Assembly (NCBI GenBank): GCA_024752435.1
Contig: CP103029.1
Span: 682,001-746,000 of the forward strand
Reading direction: 5' to 3'
Source: Allantophomopsis cytisporea
Taxonomy: Eukaryota > Ascomycota > Leotiomycetes > Phacidiales > Phacidiaceae
Length of the DNA stretch: 64,000 nucleotides
Shown here: piece after piece, positions 25,635-37,135 of the stretch
Position numbering within the stretch: the stretch's first letter is position 1
How the letters are laid out: each line of letters begins with the position of its first letter
Notes under the pieces: model-generated
Told to the model about the DNA's origin: nothing
Database searches by the model: none
What the model saw: only the letters and a program-made list of their open reading frames with translations
Translations under genes and position numbers: made by a program

Positions 25635-26007
25635 GTTGATCTGATGGATTCAACTGTTGAGTATGTAGTCGCGGCGTGGTTGTGTTGTCAACGAATGAAT
25701 ATATTGAAAGCGCAAGGGAAGCTCTTCGAAAGTCCAAGCGGCGACTATTCGAAATTGGTGAACATGTTGTTGCTAAGATCTTTGAGTGTTGGCGGGGAGA
25801 ACATTCATGGCAGAAGAAATCATGTGCGCTCGTACTTGCTTAAACAAAGTGTATGGCTTAAGGCGCAATAATTCCGCGCCAGTGACGTACCAGATATCCC
25901 ACCACAGCGCAATGCTGACCCAAGGTGACTCCAGTCGCATTGCCAAAAACAAGCACAAGAACAACAGATAACTACAACAAGATAGATGCCGAAGGGAATC
26001 TGGATGC
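25635..26007. other. Intergenic, divergent promoter region
   Basis: Shared upstream region of the unknown 184-aa protein gene and ERCC8. No motif stands out. Confidence 0.5.
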
Positions 26008-27446
26008 ATGAATCAACAGTTATTTGATCGTGAGATCGGCTCTCTCGGCCCTCACGCTTTCCAGAGAATCCAGGCCTCTAAACTTGTCTATGCAACTCAC
26101 TCTGCTCCGACTTTGCGATTCGATGGCGGGGAGGTTGAAATCGCCCGAGATGAGTCGACCTCAGAACGCTCAGGCATTTGGGCGCATCAGTCAGGCGTCA
26201 ACGCCTTGGTCATAGATCGCTTTGATGGGAGATTGTAGGTTATTCAGTAGCTGGGTATAACCAAGGCTAATGGTATAAGCATGATATCCGGCGGGGCAGA
26301 TTCCTCGATTAAGCTATGGGATCTCGAGCAGGGCTTTACTCTCAAGAACAAGACTCGGGTCTACAAACCAATTGGTGAAATTGCCAAGTAGGGACTTATC
26401 ATGATCTCTTGTATCCGACTGACAATACCAGACAGGCAACGCATAAGTTCGGTATCACAAAACTGAGCTTCTATTCCTTTGATCATGAAGCATTTTTGTC
26501 CTCCTCGTATGACCATACTCTCAAAATATACGCTACTGAGACGCAAGCTCTTGCCTCTTCATTCAATCTAGATTCCGTAGTCTATTCCCATGACATGTCG
26601 ACCATCGCACAACACCTTCTCGTCGCCTGCGCAACCCAACATCCCGCTGTCCGCCTTGTTGACCTTCGATCTGGCTCAAGTGCGCATTCCTTAGCAGGGC
26701 ATCACGGTGCATTGTTATCTGTATCATGGAGTCCTACAAAAGAGCACATTCTGGCTAGTGGAGGCATCGATGGCACGGTACGTTTATGGGATATTCGAAA
26801 AGCCGCGGCGAACCTGGGGTCACTCGATATGGAGAACTCAACCGGCATTGTTGACCGGAGTAAGGATGGGAAGGCGCATTCGGGAGCTGTGAATGGGTTG
26901 ACATGGTCAGATGATGGAGCGTATATAGTCTCCGCTGCACACGATCAACGCGTACGAGTCTGGAATGCTACGAATGGAGCCAATACACTTGCCAGCTTTG
27001 GGCCTACCTTGAAGAATTCCCAGCTCTCTACTTTATCTCTCCTTATCCCACCATCTGATATGACCCCACCTGCAAGACATGTTCTCTACTACCCTAATGA
27101 TGCAGAAATACTGCAATTTGATATGCATGAAGGACGACTCTTGAAACGGCTCAAAGGGACTGGACCAGTGACTGCGGCAGTGCGATCTCGCACCGGAGAG
27201 AGGAATATTCGAAATAGGATTACGGCGTTGGCGTGGAGTACTGGTGACTGTGGAGTGTATTCGGCACATACAGATGGTCAGATCAGAGGCTGGCTACCAA
27301 AGACAAATGACGATGAGATTGGCGATGAGGAAGAGGCGGAGCGTGTGAGCGAGGATGCGGAAAACGGTGAGGCCATGATGAGAAAGAGGAAGGTTTTGGA
27401 TGACATTTTCAAGGACTTGACAAAGTCGAAGATTACATTTACTTAG
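26008..27446 (+). CDS. ERCC8: ERCC8/CSA-type WD40 protein (transcription-coupled repair)
   Basis: Exons 26008-26234, 26280-26387 and 26432-27446 join to 449 aa. The two introns are 45 and 44 nt. The protein is a WD40 propeller: visible repeats include SGGADSSIKLWD, SSYDHTLKIY, ASGGIDGTVRLWD and SAAHDQRVRVW. The N-terminus (LGPHAFQRIQASKLVY, then GVNALVIDRFDGR) and the block ACATQHPAVRLVDLR are characteristic of the CSA/ERCC8 (yeast Rad28) family. In animals CSA is the DDB1-CUL4 substrate receptor acting in transcription-coupled nucleotide excision repair, and the same role is inferred here. The C-terminal 50 residues are acidic and then basic, suiting a nuclear protein. It is convergent with PRP2, with 158 bp between stop codons. 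Confidence 0.9.
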
Positions 27447-27604
27447 ACATAACATACTCGCTGACCTCTGTTCTTCAGATTACTCGTCGAACCTGCACAG
27501 CACAGTGTTGATAATGACTGATGATTGTCTATGGTGTCTCAATGCATAAATGTGGTATCTTGGTAATGGTAGACAGTACACTGAATGAAGCTCTCAAACT
27601 AAAC

Positions 27605-30600
27605 TCAAATTCTACTTCTGTCCTTCGGCATCTTCCTATCCTCAAGTGCCTCCAAATCTTTCTTCTTGTGAAAATGCGGTGCAGCTTCATGCAGCCACTC
27701 TGGCTTGATAGGCATACAACTACGCATGTACTCCTTCGTAGTCTGGACAAGCTCATAGTACAGCATCATCTTAATTGGCGGGTTGGCATCCATAAGCACA
27801 GAAGAAGGATGCACATACACTGTCGTATTGTTCTTAACCGTGCGATAACTATCGCCCCCACGCTGCAGCCTTGCAGCATTAGGAAAGAAGCCAGCGGTAA
27901 TAGCCTTCTGTATGGGCACGAGGTCCGCAGCGCCAACTGTACTCAGTGTAACCTCCACGCGCTCGCACAGCTTAGCCAGCTGATCACGCACGTCACGTGC
28001 GCGTGTCAGACTGCGCTGTTGCAGGAAGTTCTCCTTAGCCCACACGTAGCTGAAATCACTATCAACCCATTGGTTCCAAATATTGAGTAGGGTAAGGTGA
28101 TCTCCACCATCTTTGACAGTAAAGCGGGCACGTGCGCTATCAGCGTGGATTTTTTTGTCCTTGGGTCGGAAGAAAAGCGCCGAAGCCTCAGAAAGCATCG
28201 AGACAATGGAGAGTACCTCCTCAACGCAGCCCAACTTGTCGGCCGCTAGAATCGCCTTTGCGAGCATGGGGTCAGTCGGGAATTCAGCCATTTGTCGACC
28301 GAGCTTCGTGAGCTCGCCTTGGTGGTTGAGAGCTTGCAGGGCAAAGAGCTGGTTCAGGGCGCCGATGAGTGTTTCAGTCGGTGGTGGGTCCATGAATTCG
28401 AATTCTAGGAGGTCGTTGATGCCTAAAGACTTCAGAAGGAGCACAACGCTGTTGAGATTCGTACGCTGGATTTCCGGCGTTGTGTTTTCCTCCATCTCGT
28501 TGAAAAAAGCCCATTTCGTATACAGTCTGAAGCACTTTCCTGGTCCAACACGTCCGGCACGACCACTTCTCTGGTTAGCAGATGCGCGAGATGCCGGCAC
28601 TGCCACCAGCTTGGACATGCCCGTAGTAGGGTTGTACACGTTCTCCTTTACGAAGCCTGGATCAATCACATAGACGATACCGTCAATGGTCAAACTCGTC
28701 TCTGCAATGTTTGTTGCAAGAACAACTTTCCTAGATCCTTCAGGTGTTGGCTCGAAGATCTTGCTCTGCAGTTCTGATGGCAAATTTGCATAAATGGGGC
28801 ATATAACCAACTCAGGAACACGACTGCCCAGTTTTCGCGCAATTTCGGAAATGTTCTGTTCTGCGGCTTCAATCTCATCCTGGCCGGTCAGGAAGACCAG
28901 AATATCACCCTTTCCTTGAGTCGTGTGGATTTGGAAGACTGTTGTAATAGCTGCCGCGAGGTAGTTCGCTTCAGGTTGAGGAGTGTAATGAATGTCGACG
29001 GGATATCTGCGACCTGGAATATTGAAGATAGGAGCATCATCGAAATACTCGGCAAACTTCTGTGCATTCATTGTAGCCGAGGAGATCAAAAGCTTCATCT
29101 CAGGACGTTCTCTTGCGAGATCCTTGACCAGTGCCAGTAGAATATCGGTATGAACAGTACGTTCGTGAGCTTCATCAATCATGAGTGCAGAATAGCCTCC
29201 AAGATCAGGCTCGGTCATAAATTCTCGCAAGAGCATACCGTCTGTCATGTACTTCAGAATGGTTTTGTCGCTAGTAGAGTCTTCGAATCGAATGGAGTAT
29301 CCAACTTCGTTACCCACCTTGACGCCCATCTCATCTGCCACACGAGCAGCAACACTCATCGCTGCTACACGGCGAGGTTGCGTACATCCAACTTTAAGGC
29401 CATCCTTTGTGTATCCAGCCTCGTGTAAATATTGAGGAAGCTGAGTAGTCTTTCCACTACCAGTCTCTCCAACGATAACCAAGACCTGGTATTCTGCAAG
29501 TGCTGCCAAGAATTGCTCACGATATTGGTAGATCGGCAAACTCTTCCTCGTCTCTTCCATTGAAAGGGCCTTCTTCTCCGCCGCCTTCAGCTGCTCGGCC
29601 ATGAATCTCTCCTCTTGACTCATTCCTTTACCTTCATCGGGTAATTTGGAGTCCATAACCCATTTAATTCCTTGCGCTTCATCTAGCACATAATCGTATT
29701 CGCCAGTATCCACTCGTTCTGTACTCTTGATCTGCGACTTTGCCTTTTCTGTCTGTTCTCTCTCCCACTCATCATGCTCCGTAACATGTCTTTCGTTTCC
29801 ATATTCATCCCGATCGACATATCTTTTATACATAGCCTCCTCCTTCCTCTTCCGATCGATCTTGCCCTTTTCCGTAATATAATCTTCTGGCATGGCATAT
29901 CCATCAAGATGGTCATCAATTCGTAATCGTTCTTCCGCAATTCGTAAGACCTCTCTGTTCTTCGCAAACTCCGCCTTCTCTTTCTCAGACAAGCTCACGC
30001 CACTACGCAGTTCTTCCGTCTCTTCCATGACCTGCTTGCGCAACAGTGCCAAACGTTCAGCTTCACGCTTCTTGAGGTATTCCTGTCTCGATCTCTCACG
30101 AAGATCGGGCAAAGCAGCACTTCTTGCGGCTGCGTCATCACCCAAGGCCCTTCGTCTCGCCAGGTCTTTTCCATCTTTCGTCGACGATCGATCCTCCACA
30201 ATCTTCTTCGTTTTGTCATCGTCTTTGGATCGTAATCTTTTCGCAAACGCCTCACGCTCCTCGATATCGCGCTTTCTCTCAAGCTCCTCTCTTGCTCCGT
30301 CCGACAGATCTGCTTCATTCACTTGTTCAGCTTCATGATCGGTCTTTATTCGTTTCGATGCCGATTCCTGAAATTCTGGCTCCTCTTCAGAAACATACTC
30401 CTCGTCGCCCCAACGGTCCTCAAAATCTGCGTCATCGGCAGCCCGCCGTCTGATAGCCTTCGATCTGTGCTCTGTTTCCCTCCGTGGTGATCGCTCGCGT
30501 TTGGGTGATCTATCTCTCTTCGGCGATCGTTCCCGACTTCTATCTCGATGCCTCTCACGTCGTTTGGAGCTGTCACCATGACGGCGCTTTTCCTTCTTCT

Positions 30601-30670
30601 TCTCGACTACTTTGGCTGGACCGAGATCATCGTCGTCCATCGCCACCAGGGCGTATCTCTTTCCACTCAT
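27605..30670 (-). CDS. PRP2: DEAH-box pre-mRNA splicing helicase PRP2/DHX16
   Basis: Intronless 1021-aa protein. The N-terminal 370 residues are Arg/Ser/Glu-rich and charged, as in DHX16 orthologues. The helicase core shows motif I GETGSGKT (401-408), motif Ia TQPRRVAA, motif II DEAH (499-502), motif III SAT (531-533), motif V NIAETSLTIDG and motif VI QRSGRAGRVG (700-709). HA2/ratchet and OB-fold domains follow, ending KPEWLHEAAPHF. Length and the start (MSGKRYALVAMDDDD) fit Prp2/DHX16 better than Prp16, Prp22 or Prp43. In yeast, Prp2 remodels the activated spliceosome before the first step with its G-patch partner Spp2, and the same nuclear role is inferred. It is divergent from SCJ1. Confidence 0.96.
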   Translation of the reverse strand: MSGKRYALVAMDDDDLGPAKVVEKKKEKRRHGDSSKRRERHRDRSRERSPKRDRSPKRERSPRRETEHRSKAIRRRAADDADFEDRWGDEEYVSEEEPEFQESASKRIKTDHEAEQVNEADLSDGAREELERKRDIEEREAFAKRLRSKDDDKTKKIVEDRSSTKDGKDLARRRALGDDAAARSAALPDLRERSRQEYLKKREAERLALLRKQVMEETEELRSGVSLSEKEKAEFAKNREVLRIAEERLRIDDHLDGYAMPEDYITEKGKIDRKRKEEAMYKRYVDRDEYGNERHVTEHDEWEREQTEKAKSQIKSTERVDTGEYDYVLDEAQGIKWVMDSKLPDEGKGMSQEERFMAEQLKAAEKKALSMEETRKSLPIYQYREQFLAALAEYQVLVIVGETGSGKTTQLPQYLHEAGYTKDGLKVGCTQPRRVAAMSVAARVADEMGVKVGNEVGYSIRFEDSTSDKTILKYMTDGMLLREFMTEPDLGGYSALMIDEAHERTVHTDILLALVKDLARERPEMKLLISSATMNAQKFAEYFDDAPIFNIPGRRYPVDIHYTPQPEANYLAAAITTVFQIHTTQGKGDILVFLTGQDEIEAAEQNISEIARKLGSRVPELVICPIYANLPSELQSKIFEPTPEGSRKVVLATNIAETSLTIDGIVYVIDPGFVKENVYNPTTGMSKLVAVPASRASANQRSGRAGRVGPGKCFRLYTKWAFFNEMEENTTPEIQRTNLNSVVLLLKSLGINDLLEFEFMDPPPTETLIGALNQLFALQALNHQGELTKLGRQMAEFPTDPMLAKAILAADKLGCVEEVLSIVSMLSEASALFFRPKDKKIHADSARARFTVKDGGDHLTLLNIWNQWVDSDFSYVWAKENFLQQRSLTRARDVRDQLAKLCERVEVTLSTVGAADLVPIQKAITAGFFPNAARLQRGGDSYRTVKNNTTVYVHPSSVLMDANPPIKMMLYYELVQTTKEYMRSCMPIKPEWLHEAAPHFHKKKDLEALEDRKMPKDRSRI

Positions 30671-31115
30671 GGTTGCAACTGTGACAATACTTCAAGGTGT
30701 TTTTAAAATCGCGCCTAGTAAGTCCCCCGATGTTGTTATTAAGTCTAGAGAAGGCGCCTGCTGTAGGTATAAGTATCGACGTATTTTTGCGATCGAGAGA
30801 TATATGAAAAGTGAAAGCGTCGAGGTCTCAGAAGTGGAATTGTCGTCGCACAAGTGGTGTAGTTCCACAAAGTTTATGTTGCGCTGCAGACCGACCCCGG
30901 AAGATCATGTTTGCACTGTTTGCCTCGCCCTCAACTTCGCCGATACAGACACGCTGGTATCTTTACAGAAGCCTGGAAGGTAAGCAATCACTTCCTTTCC
31001 CATCGCACTCGTCGCCAATTGTCACTTCAATTTCTCTGTATTTCCCGCAATTGTTTCATGATATAGTTGCAACAGTAGGGAATTAGGATTTCACTATCCT
31101 CCCGCCGGCGCAAAG
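30671..31115. promoter_or_regulatory. Divergent promoter region of PRP2 and SCJ1
   Basis: 445 bp between two divergent start codons. The right half is pyrimidine-rich, as is usual before fungal transcription starts. ORFs inside have no domain. Confidence 0.5.
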
Positions 31116-32451
31116 ATGTGGCTGTTTCGTGCATTTTTGGCATTGTTGTTTATCATTCAGCTTGTCGCATGCGCAGAGGATTATTACAAGGTATGATAAA
31201 TGTAGCTCTGACGCATTTGACGCCTTTTCTGATTAATCTACAGATTCTGGGTGTAGACAAGTCGGCTTCGGATAAGGACATTAAAAAACAATACCGAACA
31301 CTATCCAAGAAATATCATCCAGATAAGAATCCGTAAGGACACCATGATACTCCAGACAACACTCATTAATTTTCCTCAGTGGCAACGATGAAGCCAAGCA
31401 AAAGTTCGTTGAAGTCGCAGAAGCATATGAAGCTCTTTCAGATGCGAACACTCGAAAGATCTATGATCAATATGGACATGAAGGCTTAAAGCAACAAGGA
31501 CAGCGCGGCGGCCAAGGCCACGACCCGTTCGATCTATTCTCTCGATTCTTCGGCGGTGGCGGGCACTTCGGGCATCATCAAGGCGTTCGACGAGGACCAG
31601 ACATGGATGTCCGAGTTCAGATTCCATTGCGGAGCTTCTACACTGGACAGACGACGGAATTCCAACTTGAGAAGCAAGCGATCTGTGAGGAATGCGAGGG
31701 TAGTGGCAGTGCGGATGGGAAGGTCGAGACATGCTCCAGCTGTAATGGACATGGTGTCAAGGTGCAAAAACATATGCTTGCGCCGGGTATTTTCCAGAAC
31801 GTTCAGATGCAGTGCGACCAGTGTGGTGGCCAGGGAAAGACTATCAAGCATAAGTGCAAGGTTTGTGGAGGCCATAGGGTTGTCAAGAAGCTGTCGACTT
31901 TCACTTTGGATGTCCAAAGGGGTGTGCCGAAAGGCCACAGAATCAGCTATGAAAATGATGCTGAAGAGAGTCCCGATTGGGTTGCTGGAGACTTGCACGT
32001 CACTTTGGTCGAGAAGGCGCCTAACTTGGATGAAGATAATGAGTTGAAGGTTGATGGCACCTTTTTCAGGAGAAAGGATGAAAATCTCTACTGGACGGAG
32101 ATGCTCTCGCTTCGAGAGGCATGGATGGGAGAATGGTCTAGAAATATCACGCATTTGGATGGACACGTAGTACAGTTATCTAGAAAACGTGGCGAGACTA
32201 TTCAGCCCAAGCAGGTTGAGAGGGTTATTGGAGAAGGAATGCCGATCTGGCACGAGGATGGCGATAGCCCAGAACACGAGCATAAGTTTGGTGATTTGAT
32301 CGTTACTTATGAGGTTGTATTGCCAGATCAGATGGAGAAGGGCATGGAGAAGGACTTCTGGGCCCTTTGGGAAAAGTGGAGGAAAAAGAATGGTGTTGAT
32401 CTGCATCATGATAGTGGAAGACCTACACCTGTACCTAAGGACGAGCTCTGA
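31116..32451 (+). CDS. SCJ1: ER-lumenal DnaJ co-chaperone SCJ1 type, C-terminal KDEL
   Basis: Exons 31116-31190, 31244-31332 and 31380-32451 join to 411 aa. Residues 1-20 are a signal peptide. The J domain (about 22-85) contains the HPD motif in KKYHPDKNP. A Gly/Phe-rich segment follows (FDLFSRFFGGGG). The zinc-binding region has four CxxCxGxG-type repeats (CEECEGSG, CSSCNGHG, CDQCGGQG, and the degenerate CKVCGGHR). Then come the substrate-binding domains and the terminal tetrapeptide KDEL, an ER-retrieval signal. In yeast, Scj1 stimulates the lumenal Hsp70 Kar2/BiP and assists folding and ER-associated degradation. Both introns (53 and 47 nt) interrupt the J-domain coding region. The last base of exon 2 and first base of exon 3 complete a Pro codon. 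Confidence 0.95.
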
Positions 32452-32883
32452 AGATCAGATGGCAGTTAGAAATAGACTTGTACAACATATCAAAAAACGA
32501 TGATTCAGCAACTCGTGTTTCATTGCCGTAGAACAGATGGGCTTCAAACGAGGAACTCATATCATTCCAGTCAAGAGCAAATAGCACTTCCAATATAGAA
32601 ATGGAAGAAATAAAAATCAATACTACTTGCTAATCAAAGGAGAGCCTTCACAATACACCAGTCCATGTACACCAATGAAATCCCGTAATCCACCCGTATC
32701 CCACGCCAAACACCAAACCAAATACCTATGACAACGACGAAATCTCGCGGTCATCACGTGAACGTGATGTTCCAGACCATGCAGCGCAGTCGAGTTTCAC
32801 TAATGAAATAAGAAAACAAAGAAATCATCCCCAGAGATCATCTGCTACTTCGCAACCTCAACTTCAGACTACTCCTTGAAGAT
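32452..32883. other. Intergenic between convergent genes
   Basis: 3' flanks of SCJ1 and the SAP-domain gene. No structure noted. Confidence 0.5.
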
Positions 32884-34065
32884 CTAACGCTTCAACACAG
32901 CCTCATAAAATGTGATCAAAATTCCAATTCCACAACCCGTCAAAACACCATTTGGGCCACCGTAAATTGCGCTGTTGATCCTCGCTACATGCTCCAGATC
33001 GACCCAGCCGCCAAAGGTAGCGTCCTGCGCATACACAACGTACGTCAACAGCGCCTTAACGATGTTGAAGGTTAATGGATCAAATTTATACTCGAAGCGA
33101 CTGGGCGACTTTCCAGTCCTTGGCTTGCTGGTCAAGTTGAAGAAGTAAGATGTAAGAAGCGGGACAAACAGGCTTGTTGTAGCCCAGAGCAATGCCGGGC
33201 CCCAAAAGCTGCTTGTGAGAAGGAGGAACAAATCCGGGATCTTGACATCGTAAGAATTGGTGTGCAAAAGACTAATGGCTGGGACCGTGAAAGCAAAGCG
33301 GTCGGAAAGGACCTCGCGGCGGAGACAGTAGGCCTCAAAAGTTATGATGAGAGCCTCCACAGACACGACAGAAGACAGAGTCTCGCGAGTATCCTGTGCG
33401 ATCTCTAAGGCCCCCGACTCCTCGAACGATTGCGAGATTCGGCGGCGCACGACGGCTGTGCGGCGATCAATCGCATCCGCGACAACGCTTGGTGATGGAG
33501 GCAGAGGAACGCTGCTTGCGAAGGACAGGGTCGACGCGCGACCCGGAGTTCTTGCGATGGCATTTCTGGCGCGAGTGGAGATTCCTTCAGGTTCGGATTC
33601 ATCGCTACAACTATTAGGAAATATCCCACGCTGATTAGAGGACAGACGCGTTATGACTTACGTGGTTGCGGTCAGAGCCTCGGAAGCATCTTCAACGACT
33701 TTGTTTACTCTCTTCTTCACAGACTTTACGCTGTTCTCTGCTACGCTTACTATGCTTGGTGCCTCTTTCTTCACTGGCGACGACTCCCCGCGTCGCTTGT
33801 AGAAGGGAGTCAGACGCGTGTCGCTGATGAATTTCGAAGAGTTGCTGCGCAAGTAATCATCGAGCGCGACTTCGAGCTCGGTTTTTTTAAGCCCATCATA
33901 CCTGTTTTCCCCGAGGAATAATCAGCATTTAAATTCGCATAGAATTGATGAGGTTACATGGCGCGGAAATGGATGGGAAACCGACTCTTTGAAGCCAACT
34001 GAGTCGGCCAAATCCACCAATTCACTCTTCCTCTGCTTCTGTAACCAGCTCGAAGCACCCGACAT
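32884..34065 (-). CDS. SAP-domain multi-pass membrane protein, function unknown
   Basis: Exons 33986-34065, 33662-33901 and 32884-33610 join to 348 aa. The N-terminus is a SAP-like helix-extended-helix (LQKQRKSELVDLADSVGFKE, then YDGLKKTELEVALDDYL), a fold used for nucleic-acid binding. A basic Ser/Pro/Lys linker follows (about 50-190). The C-terminal half carries three to four hydrophobic segments, including LLLTSSFWGPALLWATT and GVLTGCGIGILITFYEA. A SAP or LEM-like head plus membrane anchors recalls inner nuclear membrane proteins such as Heh/Src1, but the membrane topology differs, so a nuclear-envelope role is only an inference. Intron 1 uses an unusual donor, GTCGGT. The start MSGASS was chosen because it begins directly before the SAP motif; an in-frame ATG exists at 34128. 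Confidence 0.8.
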
Positions 34066-35071
34066 GTCTGCGTAATTCCTAGTCGCGTGGATTGTGCGAT
34101 CGTGATGATGGGTTACAAGTGGTAGCAAATGTAAGTTATGATGGCGGTGAAGCTGTTGATGTGAGAAGCTGAGGTCGGCTTTGGTGGGGAGAGCTTGAGC
34201 TTGGGCATGAGCATGATGCTTCCCGAAGCGGGTACTGCGCGTGCCGAAGTAAACAAGCCTCAGGTAAACAGAAGCCCACTAACGAATGGCTTTGGAGATT
34301 TTTCACATTTACCCACCTAGTACTGAAGATTTGGATGGTGGACCAATGACTGTTCAGGGTTTTGTTTACTTGTGGGCTTCTGTGATTTTCTTGCAAATTT
34401 TGTGTTGATACTATTTGTCTTACGATACGGTTGATCTGGATTTCAATCATGGAAAATTTGACCTGATTTTTCGCTTTGGGTTGGTTGTGTATCATGATTG
34501 TACTGATGGAGCAGATTATCCTTTCTTATGTACACCTAATCCCACGATAAACAAATATGTTTGAGTGAATCCATTATGAATTTGTTAGACATAATCATGG
34601 ACCTAATGTTCTCATTGATATATCGGTCATTGCTGGCAACATGTTCACTAACATAGAAGTAAAAATTATACTTCGAGGCTCCCTGTTTGATCTGGACGAC
34701 GAGAGATTATTGACAAGGAGCGATTCTACTGATTACACACTGTACACCTGCAAGAGACTGCCAGCCGATATACAATAGGTGTCGACCCGTAGAAGTGAGT
34801 GAATATAAGACTGATATTGATGGGTTTTCTCATCTGTGAGCTAGCTTTACAAAGACAGACAAATAAAAGGAAATGGTATTACCAAGTTTCATCTAGCAAA
34901 TCTTTTGTACTCGTGCGTACTATGAGTACAAGAACATCAAATCTAAATATAACCCCAAATTCGATACTCAAACATTTCATGTTTGCCAACTCCTGTCCGG
35001 TCCCAAATACAACCAACTAGTTCCTATGCAAAACCCAAATATAAATGCGGTGTTCTCCTTGAAAAACACAT
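34066..35071. other. Intergenic, no gene seen
   Basis: About 1 kb between the SAP-domain gene and the P450 3' end. A 119-codon minus ORF (34136-34495) is rich in Asn/Ser/His and has no recognised domain. Confidence 0.5.
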
Positions 35072-37135
35072 CTACTCATACAATCCCAAAAATCGCTCTT
35101 CGCCCTTCTTTACCACCCTTACTGGAATATAACCTGTCTGCAGCTTCAGTGTAATGACCGACACAGCGCCTCTTATCTTTCTCCTGGCTTCGTTCATCGC
35201 CTTTCCGTAGATCTCTCTCTTCTCCTCTGCCGACATCTTTTCCACCTGCTCATCACTGGCCCACTGATCAACCGCCAACTCAACGGAATAGTTCTGGAAT
35301 ACCACAGCAAGAGCAGTCATGACTTCCACTTGCGCAAACCTCCTGCCAATACAACTTCTTGCCCCCTCTGAAAAGGGAATATAAGATCCCTTGGAAGGAC
35401 GGAAAAGCTGCGCAGAAGTGTCGGGTCCTCTTGGTCCTCCTAAATTCGAATCATCTTCTTCAGAGCTATTCCCAGAATTGGTAGTACTCGTTGTATTTGA
35501 GCTCTTTTGATTAAGGAACCAGCGTTCTGGAACAAAGTCATCGAGATCGTCAAGAGCACCAGTGATCTTCGAAGGTCCTAAGGAAGGCCAGTACTTTGGA
35601 TTGCGATGGGCTCCCACCACGTTGAGACTGATATAAGAGCCCTTAGGGATCGTGCACTTTTTGCCATCGATAATGAGGGTCTGATCAACATCGTTGGTAC
35701 ATCTCTTAGGAATATTAGTGACTGGTGGTATGAGTCGTAGCTCTTCATTCAAGACAGCTCCGAGTATACCGCCCATCACTGAGTTAATAGTTGCTTCATA
35801 ATCCCATTTGTCAGGAGGCGTCGAACCAAATATGTTTTGTACTTCAGCCTGGACTTTCCGTTGACTGCCCGGAGCCATGGCCAGTTCCATAAGAGCAAAA
35901 TGGACCGAGTTACCGGTGGTTTCGTGACCAGCGATGATGAAGACGAAAGCGTCACCAAAGATCTCTGCGTCAGATAGGATGTATTTCCCTGCTTCGCCTT
36001 TCTTGGTATCATTGGAGTCAATGAACGAATCTCCATAAGAGCTTCTCACCAGAGTACCCATCATATCCATGCCTTGATCCTTCTCTCCTTTTCGAGCTTC
36101 TATTACCTTTTGATTGAAGAGTTCCTTCATGTATATTCCCCATTCATGATGGGCTTCGTGTGCTTCTTTCGTTGCCTCCCAGGGAAGTCTCTCTGTTAAA
36201 TGTCAGTTACCGATATGATAAACGATACTCGTCACTTACTCAGAATTGATTTGGGTACCAACAGCACCAGCATTAGCCTCTCAAGAAGGGTAGACAAAGC
36301 ATCTGAGAAATTCATGGTGTGTCCGTTTCTTGGTGTAGGGCTACCAATGCCACAATCTGCAGAATCTGATTGTTTCTCACCTGGCCACAACAATCTCACT
36401 CCAAAGCCGACTTTACTGATAATATGCAAAGTCAATCGCATAGCATCAGTAGAGACTTCGTTCAACGTAAGGTTTCCATTTCCATCTGGCCCGGTCCACT
36501 TATTCAACATCTGTTTTGTCTGTTGAATTGTTTCCTCGAAAACCATAAAGTTATTTTTCTCGTTGAAACTAGGTGATATGACCTTTCGATGCGCTTTCCA
36601 CACGTGCCCCTCAGTTGTAACCACATTCCTGCCGAATATATCCAATAGTTTGTAGTTCTGAAGTGGTTTTGGAAAATCGTCACGACGAGCGCATACTTGG
36701 GAGATAGCGTCAGGGGAAGCCATCCAGCAGTAAGTTCCGGTGGGAGATACGGTAAGGAATGTATCGCCGGCCTTCTTCAATGGTTCGTAGAGTAAGCTCC
36801 ATGACCAGTCGGGCTGCACGAAGCTACGTCAATTAGCTATGATAATCAATGCACACGAAAGCACTTACTCAATCCAGCTTTCTGTCCATGTAGATGGGAG
36901 TTTTTGGAGAAGTGGTATCCACAGTTTGTGTGTTATTAACCACCATCTGTCATATACGTTCACAGCTGTAAATAATCAGCGTTGTCCATGTCAATAGTTC
37001 ATCATACTAACGTGTGACAATATATGGTAAATTTGACGCTTTCGCAGCGGCGATATTCTTGCTGAGACCATTATATGTCGAATAAATCCAGTATATTGGC
37101 AAAGCCAACAGTACAAGTGCGATTATTGTTAGCAT
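35072..37135 (-). CDS. Cytochrome P450 monooxygenase
   Basis: Four exons (37012-37135, 36869-36965, 36240-36823, 35072-36192) join to 641 aa. Introns are 46, 45 and 47 nt. An N-terminal membrane anchor (IIALVLLALPIYWIY) points to the ER. Hallmarks are all present: I-helix AGHETT within FVFIIAGHETTGNS, K-helix ExxR as EELR, the PERF-region FVPERWF, and the heme loop FSEGARSCIGRRFA with Cys549 as axial ligand. It is about 100 residues longer than many P450s. Part of the excess is a Ser/Thr/Asn-rich, acidic insert of about 35 residues just before the heme region. Substrate and CYP family cannot be fixed by eye. Partner reductase is not in the window. No other biosynthetic gene is adjacent. Confidence 0.94.
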
